Source: Chelativorans sp. Marseille-P2723 (GTDB taxonomy: Bacteria > Pseudomonadota > Alphaproteobacteria > Rhizobiales > Rhizobiaceae). From it: a DNA stretch of 64,000 nt. The stretch is taken from positions 248,001 to 312,000 of the forward strand of contig NZ_CADDWI010000013.1 in the NCBI RefSeq assembly GCF_902809845.1. Reading direction: 5' to 3'. How positions within the stretch are numbered: the stretch's first letter is position 1; every line of letters begins with the position of its first letter. Below the pieces are notes generated by a model, which saw only the letters and a list, made by a program, of their open reading frames with translations, was not told the DNA's origin and ran no database searches. Made by a program: the position numbers and the translations under genes. Shown here in pieces: positions 1 through 8,725 of this stretch.

Positions 1-318
1 ATCCGGCCGCTCTCCCCCGAAAGCGCCCACAAGCACGAGGGAGGTCGCGCCCATTTCCAGGGCGGCGGCAATAGCCAGCTCGCCGTCCGTCTCGGCCTTG
101 TCGGAAGGATAGACCTCGCGGGGCAGATGCTGAAACGCCTCTACCAGTTCTTCGCCCACAGAGTCGAAATCACCGACCCAAAGTTCCGGCTGGAGGTCGA
201 GGAGCGCGGCATGCTGGATGCCCGAATCAGCCGCCACCACCCGCGTTCCGGCAATTTGCGCCAGCAGGCGGGGCGTGCGGCAAACGTCACCGCCCAGGAG
301 GATGGAAAATCGGCTCAT
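1..318 (-). CDS. thiN: Thiamine pyrophosphokinase, 3' end cut by window
   Basis: Thiamine diphosphokinase transfers pyrophosphate from ATP to thiamine to make the cofactor TPP in the cytoplasm. The 106 visible residues read MSRFSILLGGDV at the start, then VVAADSGIQHA and WVGDFDSV near residues 33-57, and the SDKAETDGELAI stretch. The D-S-G and DFDS patterns and the DKxxTD-like site are typical of the family's catalytic N-terminal domain. The reading frame stays open to the first base of the window, so roughly the C-terminal half lies outside. The start is the only ATG in frame before the divergent spacing to the quinone oxidoreductase gene, which is on the same strand upstream. Identification rests on motifs only. 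Confidence 0.8.
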   Translation of the reverse strand, partial: MSRFSILLGGDVCRTPRLLAQIAGTRVVAADSGIQHAALLDLQPELWVGDFDSVGEELVEAFQHLPREVYPSDKAETDGELAIAAALEMGATSLVLVGAFGGERPD

Positions 319-375
319 GGGACGGCCATACCATGTTCAAGCAAGAAAACGGAAGCGCGGGCAGAATGGCCGGCG

Positions 376-1386
376 TCAGGCCACATCGAGGACAATCTTG
401 CCGATATGAACGCCTTCCTCCATGCGTTCATGCGCACGCCAAGCCTCACGGAGCGGATAGATCACGTCCATGACAGGGGCGATGCGACGGGCCGCAAGCA
501 GCGGCCAGACATTGGTTTCAAGCTCACCGGCGATCTGTGCCTTGAACTCTACCGAGCGCGGCCGCATGGTCGAGCCGGTATGGGTCAGGCGCTTGACCAT
601 CAATCTGGTGAAATCGGTGTTTGCCCTGGCACCGTCGAGAAATGCGATCTGCACGATGCGGCCTTCCACGGCTGCCGCGGCATAGTTGCGCTCGATATAG
701 TCGCCACCGACCATGTCGAGGATAACATCCGCGCCACGCTTTCCAGTCGCCTCCTTCACCGCCTGGACAAAATCCTCCACGCGATAATTGATGGCCCTGA
801 ACGCTCCCAGCTTCAAGCAAGCTTCGCATTTCTCGGCAGAACCTGCTGTGGCGATTACCTTCGCTCCGAAAGCGACACCAAGCTGGATCGCGGTCGTCCC
901 GATGCCGGACGAGCCGCCATGAACGAGCAGGGTTTCACCGGCCTTGAGCTGGCCGCGCTGGAAAACATTGTGCCATACGGTGAAGAAGGTTTCGGGCAAG
1001 GCCGCCGCTTCCGTCAAAGTGAAGCCATGCGGAATGGGAAGCGCGTTGGTCTCGTGTACCAGACAATATTGAGCATAGCCGCCGCCCGGAGTCAGCGCGG
1101 TCACCTGATCGCCAACGCGCCAGCGCTTCACTCCAGGGCCTATGGCTGCCACCTCTCCCGCAGCTTCCAGTCCCGGCAGATCGGAAGCTCCTGGCGGTGG
1201 CGGGTAGCTGCCCTGGCGCTGCGCCACATCAGGGCGGTTGACGCCCGCTGCCTTCACCCGGATAAGGATCTCGCCTTCGGAGGGGGTGGGCACCGCTCGC
1301 TCCACCGGCTTCAGCACCAGCGGGCCGCCAGACTCGCTTATGGCAACTGCCATCATAGTTTCGGGAAGATCGTTTCTTGCCGCCAT
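376..1386 (-). CDS. NAD(P)H quinone oxidoreductase, PIG3 family
   Basis: Zinc-free medium-chain dehydrogenase/reductase that reduces quinones with NADPH. Residues 1-130 form the GroES-like domain (VKAAGVNRPDVAQRQG, PGLEAAGEV). The Rossmann part carries LLVHGGSSGIGTTAIQ, a variant of the GxxGxxG nucleotide loop. The C-terminus EEGVHIGKIVLDVA is typical of PIG3/TP53I3-like proteins. No structural zinc cysteines are seen. The frame is open further upstream, but the ATG giving MAARNDLPE is preceded by AGGAGG with about 8 nt spacing, so I start there. It is divergent from the DUF1192 gene, as in many Rhizobiales. Confidence 0.88.
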   Translation of the reverse strand: MAARNDLPETMMAVAISESGGPLVLKPVERAVPTPSEGEILIRVKAAGVNRPDVAQRQGSYPPPPGASDLPGLEAAGEVAAIGPGVKRWRVGDQVTALTPGGGYAQYCLVHETNALPIPHGFTLTEAAALPETFFTVWHNVFQRGQLKAGETLLVHGGSSGIGTTAIQLGVAFGAKVIATAGSAEKCEACLKLGAFRAINYRVEDFVQAVKEATGKRGADVILDMVGGDYIERNYAAAAVEGRIVQIAFLDGARANTDFTRLMVKRLTHTGSTMRPRSVEFKAQIAGELETNVWPLLAARRIAPVMDVIYPLREAWRAHERMEEGVHIGKIVLDVA

Positions 1387-1510
1387 ATCCCTAACGCCTC
1401 CTTGTCCACCGCCAAGACCAGGTACCGCCATGAGAAGAACACATTGCATGGCGACATGCCGCTTATGTAATGTCTTTTTCCAAGTGGCAACGTAATGCGG
1501 ATGTCGCACG

Positions 1511-1696
1511 ATGGAAGACGATGTTCCGCCAGCCCGGCGGCAATACGAGATCGGTCAGGATATTTCATCTATTTCCGTGGATGAGCTCACATGGACAATC
1601 CGGCTGTTGCGAGAGGAAATCTCCCGGCTCGAACAGGAGCTTCAATCCCGGGATTCGACCAAAGCCGCGGCAGAAGCGCTCTTTCGGCGCGGTTGA
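1511..1696 (+). CDS. DUF1192 family small protein
   Basis: A 61-residue acidic protein. The core SVDELTWTIRLLREEI followed by SRLEQELQSR matches the short DUF1192 family, found almost only in alphaproteobacteria and often beside a quinone oxidoreductase gene, as here. The C-terminal half is predicted to be a single amphipathic coiled-coil helix. No function is established for the family. The start ATG gives MEDDVPPARR; the ribosome-binding site is weak. It lies about 90 bases before the MFS gene on the same strand and could share its transcript. Confidence 0.8.
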   Translation: MEDDVPPARRQYEIGQDISSISVDELTWTIRLLREEISRLEQELQSRDSTKAAAEALFRRG

Positions 1697-1785
1697 TACA
1701 CAGCCTTCGGATGATGCCATGCTTGTAATTGGCGGCCGCCTGTCATACGCGCGGTCTTGACAGTCGGCAAAGGCGCATCGTCTTC

Positions 1786-3045
1786 ATGCTCTCATCCTTC
1801 GGTTCCATCGTTGCGCTACTTTTCGGCACTGCCTTCCTGCTGGCCGGCTCAGGTCTTTATGGCCTGCTTCTGCCGCTGCGAGGGCAGATCGAAGGTTTTT
1901 CCACTACGGCGCTCGGCCTTCTGGGCACCGGATGGGCTGGCGGGTTCATTGCCGGCTGCTACCTGGCCCCGCGGCTGGTGCGCCGAGTAGGCCATGTAAG
2001 GGCCTTTGGCGCATTCGCTTCCAGCGGCGCCATCGTGGCGCTCGTTTCAGGCATGTGGATAGACGAGATCGCCTGGATCGTGCTCCGCGCCTTCACAGGC
2101 TTCACCATGGCGGGCGCATTCATGGTGATCGAAAGCTGGCTGAACGAGCGCTCCACAAATGAAACTCGGGGCACGGTTTTCGGACTTTACATGATGGTGA
2201 CGCACGCTTCCATCATGGCCGGACAGATGGCCGTGGTGCTTGGAGACGTCGGGAAGGCGCCCCTTTTCATGATCACCGGAATACTGTTCTGCCTGGCGCT
2301 TCTTCCAACGGCCGTCTCCACCGCCGTTACACCGGCGCCGCTGGCCGATGTCTCGCTCGACCTGAAGGGCCTTTACAGGAATTCGCCGATAGCATTCGTC
2401 GCGTGCTTCCTGATAGGCACGGCGAATGGCGCTTGGGGAACACTAGGTGCGGTCTACGGTGCCGAGATCGGCATATCCACCTTCGAGATCGCTCTCATGA
2501 TGAGCATCGCCGTCCTGGCGGGAGCGGCTGGGCAAATGCCGGCGGGCCGGCTGTCCGATCATACCGACCGCCGCTTTGTGCTGGCGGGAGCCGCCATTGG
2601 CGCAGCACTCGTTGCGCTCGCGATTTTCGTTATGGCGCCACGATCGGGCGCGCTCATCATCACGATGACTGGGTTCTACGGGCTCTTGGCATATACGCTT
2701 TACTCCATCGCCGTGGCACATGCCAACGATCACGCAGATTCGACGGACTTCGTAAAGGTGTCGAGCGGGCTTCTCCTGCTCTATGGCTCGGGCACGATGG
2801 CCGGCCCCATCCTTGCGGGTATCGTAATGCAGACGCTTCCTGCCGAAAGCCTGTTCCTGGTCACTGCTTCCGCCCATCTTGGGATTGCAGCCTATGCGGC
2901 ATTGCGCATAATGCGGCGCGCGCCTGTACCGGCCGATGAGAAGGAGGCGTTCATGACCCTGCCAGCCGAAAGGGCCGTTACGCCTCAGACGGTGATGCTC
3001 GACCCTCGTGCCGATACAGACGAAGAACGGTCCGACCCGGCTTGA
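1786..3045 (+). CDS. MFS transporter, YcaD-like
   Basis: Inner-membrane major facilitator with about 12 hydrophobic segments. The first begins almost at once (SIVALLFGTAFLLAGSGLYG). The loop RFTGFTMAG-like region, ESWLNERSTNETRG and GLYMMVTHASIMAGQM resemble the YcaD/UPF0226 subgroup, whose substrates are unknown or proposed to be small metabolites. A hydrophilic C-terminal tail of about 45 residues follows the last helix. The open frame extends upstream to 1729, but the extra 19 residues are hydrophilic and unlike the family, so the internal ATG was chosen; this start is not certain. The substrate cannot be deduced. Confidence 0.82.
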   Translation: MLSSFGSIVALLFGTAFLLAGSGLYGLLLPLRGQIEGFSTTALGLLGTGWAGGFIAGCYLAPRLVRRVGHVRAFGAFASSGAIVALVSGMWIDEIAWIVLRAFTGFTMAGAFMVIESWLNERSTNETRGTVFGLYMMVTHASIMAGQMAVVLGDVGKAPLFMITGILFCLALLPTAVSTAVTPAPLADVSLDLKGLYRNSPIAFVACFLIGTANGAWGTLGAVYGAEIGISTFEIALMMSIAVLAGAAGQMPAGRLSDHTDRRFVLAGAAIGAALVALAIFVMAPRSGALIITMTGFYGLLAYTLYSIAVAHANDHADSTDFVKVSSGLLLLYGSGTMAGPILAGIVMQTLPAESLFLVTASAHLGIAAYAALRIMRRAPVPADEKEAFMTLPAERAVTPQTVMLDPRADTDEERSDPA

Positions 3046-3213
3046 GAGCCGCCTTGACCGTCTCGGAAATGACATTGCCGACAGCCAGCGGAATTCGCCG
3101 CGCTCTGCGAAAACCCTGGGATTTTCGAGAAAGCAGCTGCGAAAAATCGTGGCGTTTTCGTGCGCCCATTCGGGCGCACGGCGCTATTGGATGAAGGAAA
3201 TGCGCTATGCGGA

Positions 3214-3393
3214 TCAGTGCCGCGTCTGCGACGCTTTCAGTTTTTCCATTTGATCCTTGATCGCCAGCTTACGTCTTTTTAGCTCTGCGATTTCGAGTGC
3301 ATCTACAGAAGGGTGCGTCATCGCATCGTCTATCTCGCGCTGCAGATCGCCATGCTTGCGCTGCAACTCTGCGAGATGGGATTCAAGCGACAT
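3214..3393 (-). CDS. DUF465 (YdcH-like) small protein
   Basis: A 59-residue protein, MSLESHLAELQRKHGDLQRE at the N-terminus followed by IDDAMTHPSVD and EIAELKRRKLAIKDQMEKL. This is the DUF465/YdcH family: two antiparallel helices rich in charged residues, function unknown. The start ATG has AGGAG about 7 nt upstream. A second DUF465 gene lies about 1 kb away on the other strand, beyond the GST gene. The protein resembles that paralogue in layout but is clearly divergent in sequence. Confidence 0.85.
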   Translation of the reverse strand: MSLESHLAELQRKHGDLQREIDDAMTHPSVDALEIAELKRRKLAIKDQMEKLKASQTRH

Positions 3394-3548
3394 GGTGCTC
3401 TCCTTAGCTTCCTCGTCACCGTCAGGAATCCCGCCCGTCCATCTTCCATGACGGCAATTGCAGTGTGCCATTCTCCGCCCCTTTTGTCGAATATTTAAGG
3501 CCGGCGAGGCTCGATTGGAGATTGCGCTTCTTTGGCGAGGGCCTCTTT

Positions 3549-4199
3549 TCAGCGCCCGGCCGCGGCGGTGAAATCCGCAAGCTGCGCCTCGAATGCACGC
3601 CTGTATGCGGGCCGCGTTTCGCCACGGACGACGTAGGCACACAGGTTCGGACACTCCTCCAGCAGCGGGGTGCCTTTCAGGCGGAGCAGCACCGATATCA
3701 TCTGAAGATCGCCGGCGCTGAAATCGCCATCGAGCCAGTCCGCGTCACCAAGGCGACGGGAAAGCTCGCCCAGCCTCTTGCGGATGCGATCCTCAAGGAT
3801 CGGCAGGCGCTCCGCGTACCAACTCTTGCTGCGCTCGAAATAAATGGCCATTTCGCGCTCTACGATCGGCGGCTCGACCGTGGTGAGCGCTGCGAAGATC
3901 CATGCGATCGCCCGCGCCCGCGCATTCATATCGTGAGGCAGCAGGCCAGCATGGCGCTCGGCGATATGAAGCACGATGGCCCCTGACTCAAAAAGGGCGA
4001 GATCCCCTTCCTGATAGGTCGGAATCTGCCCGAACGGTTGAAGGGCAAGGTGCTCCGGCTCCTTCATCGCCTTGAACGAAAGGAGGCGCATTGTGTAAGC
4101 TTGCCCCACTTCCTCAAGCGCCCAGCGGACGCGCATGTCGCGCGCCAGACCCCTGCCGCCATCGGGCGATCTTTCAAACGCTGTGATGGAAGGAATCAT
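3549..4199 (-). CDS. Glutathione S-transferase family protein
   Basis: Cytosolic GST-like protein of 216 residues. The N-terminal thioredoxin-fold domain contains RVRWALEEVG, FGQIPTYQEGDLALFESGAIVLHIAE (cis-Pro and the ESxAI glutathione-binding turn, around residues 52-78). The all-alpha C-terminal domain follows, with the GDFSAGDLQMISVL helix that corresponds to the conserved N-capping/D motif. The start at MIPSITAFERS has GGAGG 6 nt upstream, better than two in-frame upstream ATGs. Substrate is unknown. It stands alone between two DUF465 genes. Confidence 0.87.
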   Translation of the reverse strand: MIPSITAFERSPDGGRGLARDMRVRWALEEVGQAYTMRLLSFKAMKEPEHLALQPFGQIPTYQEGDLALFESGAIVLHIAERHAGLLPHDMNARARAIAWIFAALTTVEPPIVEREMAIYFERSKSWYAERLPILEDRIRKRLGELSRRLGDADWLDGDFSAGDLQMISVLLRLKGTPLLEECPNLCAYVVRGETRPAYRRAFEAQLADFTAAAGR

Positions 4200-4426
4200 G
4201 TCGGCCTCCGATGCTGTCATCTTCAAGACGGCGGGGCGAGGGCAACCCGACACTCCCAGGCCAAAATACCTTCGTGCCGGCCGGATACAGAATTTGTTCC
4301 TGCCCATCCTCTGCGTCGTTTCTCCAGGGGCAGCAATATGATATTATTCTCTTGGTGCTTCTATTCGCGACATGTTCGGCACATGAGCACCGTTTGCCCT
4401 CGCCGGAGAATATACAGACCGTGGAA

Positions 4427-4630
4427 ATGTCGGAACAGGAACAGGCCGAAATCCGGCTGGAATTTGCCCGTCTGAAACAGGATCATGCTGATTTTGACGC
4501 GGCCATCAAGGCGATGACCGCTTCGGGCTGCGATCCGCTCCAAATCCAGCGGATGAAGAAAAAGAAGCTCGCGCTCCGGGATCGGCTTCAAGAACTGGAA
4601 GACCGTATAATCCCTGACATCATCGCCTGA
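4427..4630 (+). CDS. DUF465 (YdcH-like) small protein, second copy
   Basis: A 67-residue DUF465 family member: [20 protein letters not shown], then [20 protein letters not shown] and [16 protein letters not shown], ending IIPDIIA. Predicted as two charged helices; no known activity. The frame is open upstream to 4211 but the extra residues look like non-coding translation, so the ATG right before MSEQEQ was chosen. It sits about 60 bases before purE and may be co-transcribed with it, as in several Rhizobiales. Confidence 0.82.
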   Translation: MSEQEQAEIRLEFARLKQDHADFDAAIKAMTASGCDPLQIQRMKKKKLALRDRLQELEDRIIPDIIA

Positions 4631-4692
4631 GCGGCTTGCGGGGGCCGGTTCTTTTGGCTACAGCGAGGCTCCTGAAAGCGGGCGAAATTTCA

Positions 4693-5190
4693 ATGAACAA
4701 GCACCGTACTGATGTCGCCATCATCATGGGTAGCCAGTCGGACTGGGAAACGATGCGCCATGCGGCGCAGACGCTTTCCGAGCTTGAGGTTTCGCACGAA
4801 GTGCGCATCGTTTCGGCGCATCGCACGCCTGAAAGGCTCTACCAATTTGCCCGGTCTGCAAAAGCTGATGGTTTCAAGGTCATCATAGCAGGTGCGGGTG
4901 GCGCTGCCCACCTGCCGGGCATGACAGCGGCGATGACACCTCTTCCCGTCTTCGGCGTGCCGGTCGAATCGCGCGCGCTTTCCGGCTGGGATTCCCTTTT
5001 GTCTATCGTGCAGATGCCTGCCGGAGTGCCAGTCGGCACACTCGCGATCGGTCGCGCAGGCGCCATCAATGCCGCGCTCATGGCAGCAGCGGTGCTCGCG
5101 CTTTCCGATGCAGGTCTTGCCGCCAGCCTGGAGGCGTGGCGCGCCGCCCAGTCGGAAAAAGTGTCTGAAACTCCGGTTGCGGATTCATGA
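4693..5190 (+). CDS. purE: N5-carboxyaminoimidazole ribonucleotide mutase
   Basis: Class I PurE, converting N5-CAIR to CAIR in purine synthesis. The 165 residues match the family length. Seen motifs: [12 protein letters not shown] at the phosphate-binding N-terminus, [10 protein letters not shown] with the catalytic His, [11 protein letters not shown], and [32 protein letters not shown] split across the active-site loop. The ATG giving [11 protein letters not shown] was preferred over an upstream in-frame ATG because it fits the family N-terminus. Its stop overlaps the start of purK by 4 bases (ATGA), so the two are translationally coupled. Confidence 0.96.
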   Translation: MNKHRTDVAIIMGSQSDWETMRHAAQTLSELEVSHEVRIVSAHRTPERLYQFARSAKADGFKVIIAGAGGAAHLPGMTAAMTPLPVFGVPVESRALSGWDSLLSIVQMPAGVPVGTLAIGRAGAINAALMAAAVLALSDAGLAASLEAWRAAQSEKVSETPVADS

Positions 5191-6284
5191 TAGAACCACT
5201 GCCGCCGGGCTCTACAATCGGCATCGTGGGTGGTGGCCAGCTCGGGCGGATGCTTGCCATGGCAGCAGCCCGTCTTGGTTATCGGACTGCCATTCTGGAA
5301 CCGGATCGCGATTGTCCCGCCGCTCAGGTGGCGAACCTGCACATAGCCGCGGCCTATGACGACGCGCGGGCGCTGGAACGCTTCATACAGGCATGCGACG
5401 TAGTTACCTACGAGTTCGAGAATGTCCCCGTAGAGACAGCCAGGACACTGGCGGAGCGGGTCACCGTCCATCCGGCTGTAGAGGCGCTCGAAATGGCGCA
5501 GGATCGCCTGTGGGAGAAGATCTTCTTCAACTCGATGGGCATTGAGACCGCTCCTTTCGCCTCGGTCGAGACACTGCAGCAATTGGAGGACGAGCTTCGG
5601 CGCTTTGGCGGCAATGGGGTGCTGAAGACGCGCCGCATGGGTTATGACGGCAAGGGACAGTGCTATTTGCGCGAAGCTTCCGACGAAGCTGTCAAGAGGG
5701 CGCTGGAATCGTTTGGCGATGCACCTTTGATCCTGGAGGGTTTCATCGCTTACGAGCGGGAGATCTCGGTCATTGCAGCACGCGGCATCGACGGTAGCGT
5801 GGCCGCCTACGACATCGTGGAGAACATTCATCACCACGGAATACTCACGCGCTCCGTCATACCGGCATCGGTTGCTTCCTCTACCGCCGAGACGGCCCGC
5901 GAGTATGCAACGGAAGTGCTTTCTGCGCTCAACTATGTGGGGGTAATCGGCATCGAGTTCTTCGTCTTGCCGGACGGGCGGCTGCTAGCCAACGAAATGG
6001 CGCCCCGCGTCCATAATTCGGGCCATTGGACAGAGGCGGCATGCGCAATATCCCAGTTTGAACAGCATATCCGTGCCATCTCCGGCCTTCCTCTGGGTGA
6101 CACGGCGCGACATTCTGACTGCATCATGGAAAATCTCCTGGGGGCAGACCAGGAGCGGACGCCGGAACTTCTCAAGCAGCCGGATCTTGTGCTGCATCTT
6201 TATGGAAAAGCCAAGGCCCGCGCGGGCCGAAAGGTGGGCCACTTCACCCGGCTCTTTCCACGTGGCGCAAGGAAGGAACAATAG
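5187..6284 (+). CDS. purK: N5-carboxyaminoimidazole ribonucleotide synthase
   Basis: ATP-grasp enzyme making N5-CAIR from AIR, bicarbonate and ATP, the step before PurE. 365 residues. Seen: [16 protein letters not shown] at the N-terminal Rossmann-like fold, [21 protein letters not shown] (ATP-grasp lysine and glycine loop, about residue 147), [15 protein letters not shown], and [15 protein letters not shown], the signature metal/substrate site. Starts inside the purE stop codon. Together they form the usual purEK operon. Confidence 0.96.
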   Translation: MIEPLPPGSTIGIVGGGQLGRMLAMAAARLGYRTAILEPDRDCPAAQVANLHIAAAYDDARALERFIQACDVVTYEFENVPVETARTLAERVTVHPAVEALEMAQDRLWEKIFFNSMGIETAPFASVETLQQLEDELRRFGGNGVLKTRRMGYDGKGQCYLREASDEAVKRALESFGDAPLILEGFIAYEREISVIAARGIDGSVAAYDIVENIHHHGILTRSVIPASVASSTAETAREYATEVLSALNYVGVIGIEFFVLPDGRLLANEMAPRVHNSGHWTEAACAISQFEQHIRAISGLPLGDTARHSDCIMENLLGADQERTPELLKQPDLVLHLYGKAKARAGRKVGHFTRLFPRGARKEQ

Positions 6285-6443
6285 CGGAAAACGCTTATTC
6301 CAGGTCCATGGGCACGAGCGCGGCTAACTTCACTCAGTGGCTGGGGGCGCCGGCGTCGCTGGTGTTCAAGCCATGCTCGTCAAGAGGTGGAACAAAGACC
6401 GCCGGCCGTATCGGCATCCGGCCCTCCGACTGCCGGCGGAAGC

Positions 6444-6472
6444 TTGACAGGAACGGTTCTTCTCGTCTATGT
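6444..6472 (+). promoter_or_regulatory. Candidate promoter of rpmJ
   Basis: A perfect TTGACA at 6444-6449, then a 17-base spacer, then CTATGT at 6467-6472, about 100 bases before the L36 gene. The -35 matches the sigma-70 housekeeping consensus; the -10 matches at four of six positions, common in alphaproteobacteria. Assignment is by pattern only. Confidence 0.45.
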
Positions 6473-6570
6473 GCCGGGCGGATCGCGGCGCCCCGGTGGG
6501 GTGCGTCTTTCATTTTCGGGCCAAAGGGTCCATTTCAATTCTGGCCCCAAGGGCCGCGACGGGCAAGACT

Positions 6571-6696
6571 ATGAAGATCAAGAATTCTCTGAAGGCGCTG
6601 AAGAGCCGCCACCGCCAGAACCGGATGGTTCGCCGTAAGGGCCGTATCTACATCATCAACAAGACGAATCCTCGCTTTAAGGCACGTCAGGGCTGA
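6571..6696 (+). CDS. rpmJ: 50S ribosomal protein L36 (YkgO type)
   Basis: Ribosomal protein of 41 residues, [20 protein letters not shown] then [21 protein letters not shown]. It lacks the zinc-binding cysteines of the classical L36 (the C- form), as expected for the YkgO-like paralogue that is the normal L36 in Rhizobiales. Binds 23S rRNA at the L7/L12 stalk base. Single-gene unit with its own candidate promoter upstream, followed 60 bases later by the TPR gene. Confidence 0.95.
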   Translation: MKIKNSLKALKSRHRQNRMVRRKGRIYIINKTNPRFKARQG

Positions 6697-6756
6697 ATCG
6701 GCGCCCGGGCTCGAATTCCTCTTTCGTTCAGCCACGTGGACGGGTAATCTGTCCCC

Positions 6757-7353
6757 ATGCGCCAGAGCATCTACATCGGCGGCTTCCTAGTTGCGCTGCT
6801 TGTGTTTCCGGCGGCAGCGCAGGATCGTCATGAGCCGCACCAACCGCTGGCCTCCGAAGCGGAGGCAGCCGGCCCAAACCGTCTGGATGAACTTTTCAAC
6901 CAGCTAAGGCGGGAAACCAATGAAGTGGCTGCTCGCCGCATCGCTGCGCGCATAAGCGAGGAATGGTTAAAGTCCGGCGGTGCCACGGCAGACTTGCTGA
7001 TAGATTGGGCACGCAAGGCCGCCCGCGAGGAAAAGTTCCACGTGGCGCTTGACCTGCTCGACCAGGCAACCGTTCTTTACCCGGACTATGTGGAAAGCTG
7101 GAACAGCCGGGCCATGGTTCATCTCCTGATGAACGATTACAGCCGGGCCATGTCCGACCTTTCACGCGTGCTCACCATCGAGCCCCGTCATTTCGGAGCG
7201 ATGGGCCGACTAGCGGCCATTCTGCAGGCTGCAGGAAGAAGCGAAAGGGCAGCAGAAATCTACCGGCGGATGCTGGAGGTCTACCCCATGCAGCGCCGGG
7301 CGCAGCAGGCGCTTCTCAACATCATAGACGAGCAGGCTGACGACCGGATCTAG
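6757..7353 (+). CDS. Tetratricopeptide repeat protein, exported
   Basis: A 198-residue protein starting with a clear signal peptide (MRQSIYIGGFLVALLVFPAAAQ, cleavage near AAA-QD), so probably periplasmic. The mature part contains TPR-like helical repeats, seen in FHVALDLLDQATVLYPDYVE, SWNSRAMVHLLMNDYSRAM, LSRVLTIEPRHFGAMGRLA and AAEIYRRMLEVYPMQ. No catalytic motif. In related genomes a TPR gene often follows this rpmJ. Role unknown; TPR proteins usually act as binding scaffolds. Confidence 0.85.
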   Translation: MRQSIYIGGFLVALLVFPAAAQDRHEPHQPLASEAEAAGPNRLDELFNQLRRETNEVAARRIAARISEEWLKSGGATADLLIDWARKAAREEKFHVALDLLDQATVLYPDYVESWNSRAMVHLLMNDYSRAMSDLSRVLTIEPRHFGAMGRLAAILQAAGRSERAAEIYRRMLEVYPMQRRAQQALLNIIDEQADDRI

Positions 7354-7375
7354 GCTGTGGTGACAGTTTAATCAT

Positions 7376-8070
7376 TTGAGCCAGAGCATGATGCTTGCGA
7401 GTTTGAGAAGCCGAGGAAGTTCGCGGCTCTTGTCGTAGCGCGGTGCGGTGCCTTGCTAATGTTTGAGTCTGGCGAAGAAGCTTTCGATGCCCCAGCGGCT
7501 TCTTATAAAAGATCCTGTCTTAGTTGTGCTGATACTTGCGATGACAGCGGGGCGGGACGACGCTTTCAGCCCTGATCGAGGGTGCCGTTGTAGAGGTGTG
7601 CGGCGTCATTAAGCGGGTCGGCGATCACCTGTTGCATTAATACGGCCCAGATAAGGCCGCAGGTAGGCGCCTTGTCGTTCTGCTGGCCGGGTTGATGGCA
7701 AAGGACGGGCATCTGCGGCCGCATGGAGCTTGGCGTCGAAACGCGCTAGCGGCCAAGCGACTGAGCTTGAGCTCCCGTTTTTGAGCCACGTTCCGGCGGC
7801 TTGGGCTTGAGCACGGATGACGGTGGCATCGATCATCAACCATTGCAGATCGGGATCACCGGCAATGGCTTAAATAGACGCCGCTTCGGTCCGGCGATAA
7901 TAGAGTCGCTTCACCGTCTGATAGGGGCTGAACTAACCTTCGGGTAGACTCCAGAACGCCCGAACCCATCCACAACTGCGCATCGAAGAAGCGGCGATGA
8001 TCGCTGCGCGGCCCGCGCTTGCCCTTCCGCCCGCCGGCACCAAAGCCCCGATCTTTTTCAACTAACCGTC
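7376..8070 (-). pseudogene. Decayed IS5-family transposase (IS427-like)
   Basis: Remnant of an insertion sequence with several frameshifts and stops. Read on the minus strand, pieces of a DDE transposase appear in the right order: RSDHRRFFDAQLW near the N-terminus (about 7990), the second-exon core IDATVIRAQAQAAG (about 7830, carrying the first catalytic Asp), a broken middle part, and the C-terminal RWGIESFFARLKH then YDKSRELPRLLKLAS near 7400-7490 with the E-box. No intact open frame longer than about 75 residues survives and I could not delimit terminal inverted repeats. It separates the TPR gene from rppH. Confidence 0.75.
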
Positions 8071-8203
8071 ACGCAAACCCTCGCATCCATCGCCAGACTC
8101 CAAAGCCAGCTTTGAACCTGCTTTGCTCCCACAGAGAAATCGCCAAGCCTTAAATCGCGACTACGGCCTAGATCAGGGCTGTTACTGGAACCCTCGTAAT
8201 GAT

Positions 8204-8725
8204 CTAGCCGTACGGAGCCAAATGCCGGAAAGCGGCGATTACCTCCTCATAGACCCGACGCTTGAACGGCACGATCAGTGCGGGAAGGTCTTTCATCGGC
8301 TTCCACGACCAGGCATCGAACTCCGGCGTGTCACCGCCCGGAGGCGGATTAATGGCAATTTCGCTATCCTCACCTTCGAACCTGAAAGCGAACCACTTCT
8401 GCTTTTGCCCGCGATACCGGCCGTTGAATGCCACTCCTACAAGATGGCTTGGCAGTTCATAGGTAATCCAGCCGGGTGTCTCTGCGAGCAAGGATATGCT
8501 CTTGATGCCTGTCTCCTCATAAAGTTCCCGGCGGGCTGCGTGAAGCGGCTCCTCGCTTTCATCAATCCCGCCCTGTGGCATCTGCCAGAGCATCGCGGCA
8601 CCGTCCATCTCGCTCCCGGGTTCGACGATGCGCCGCCCCACCCAGACCTGACCTCGCCTGTTGAGCACCATGGCCCCAACACAGGGCCGATATGGCAGCT
8701 CTTCCGCCTTCACCAATGACCTCAT
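8204..8725 (-). CDS. rppH: RNA pyrophosphohydrolase
   Basis: Nudix hydrolase that removes pyrophosphate from the 5' end of mRNA and starts RNase E-dependent decay. 173 residues. The Nudix box begins [20 protein letters not shown] and continues TGI (about residues 52-74), with the glutamates in the expected places. The N-terminal [21 protein letters not shown] and later QKWFAFRF and PEFDAWSW match RppH. Its ATG overlaps the stop of the upstream deacetylase gene by 4 bases, so it is coupled to the envelope operon. Confidence 0.95.
   Translation of the reverse strand: MRSLVKAEELPYRPCVGAMVLNRRGQVWVGRRIVEPGSEMDGAAMLWQMPQGGIDESEEPLHAARRELYEETGIKSISLLAETPGWITYELPSHLVGVAFNGRYRGQKQKWFAFRFEGEDSEIAINPPPGGDTPEFDAWSWKPMKDLPALIVPFKRRVYEEVIAAFRHLAPYG

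Noticed and set aside
127-1470. A long plus-strand open frame (447 codons) across the oxidoreductase gene
   Set aside because: Antisense shadow of the PIG3-type gene in GC-rich DNA; its translation shows no family pattern, whereas the minus strand encodes clear motifs.
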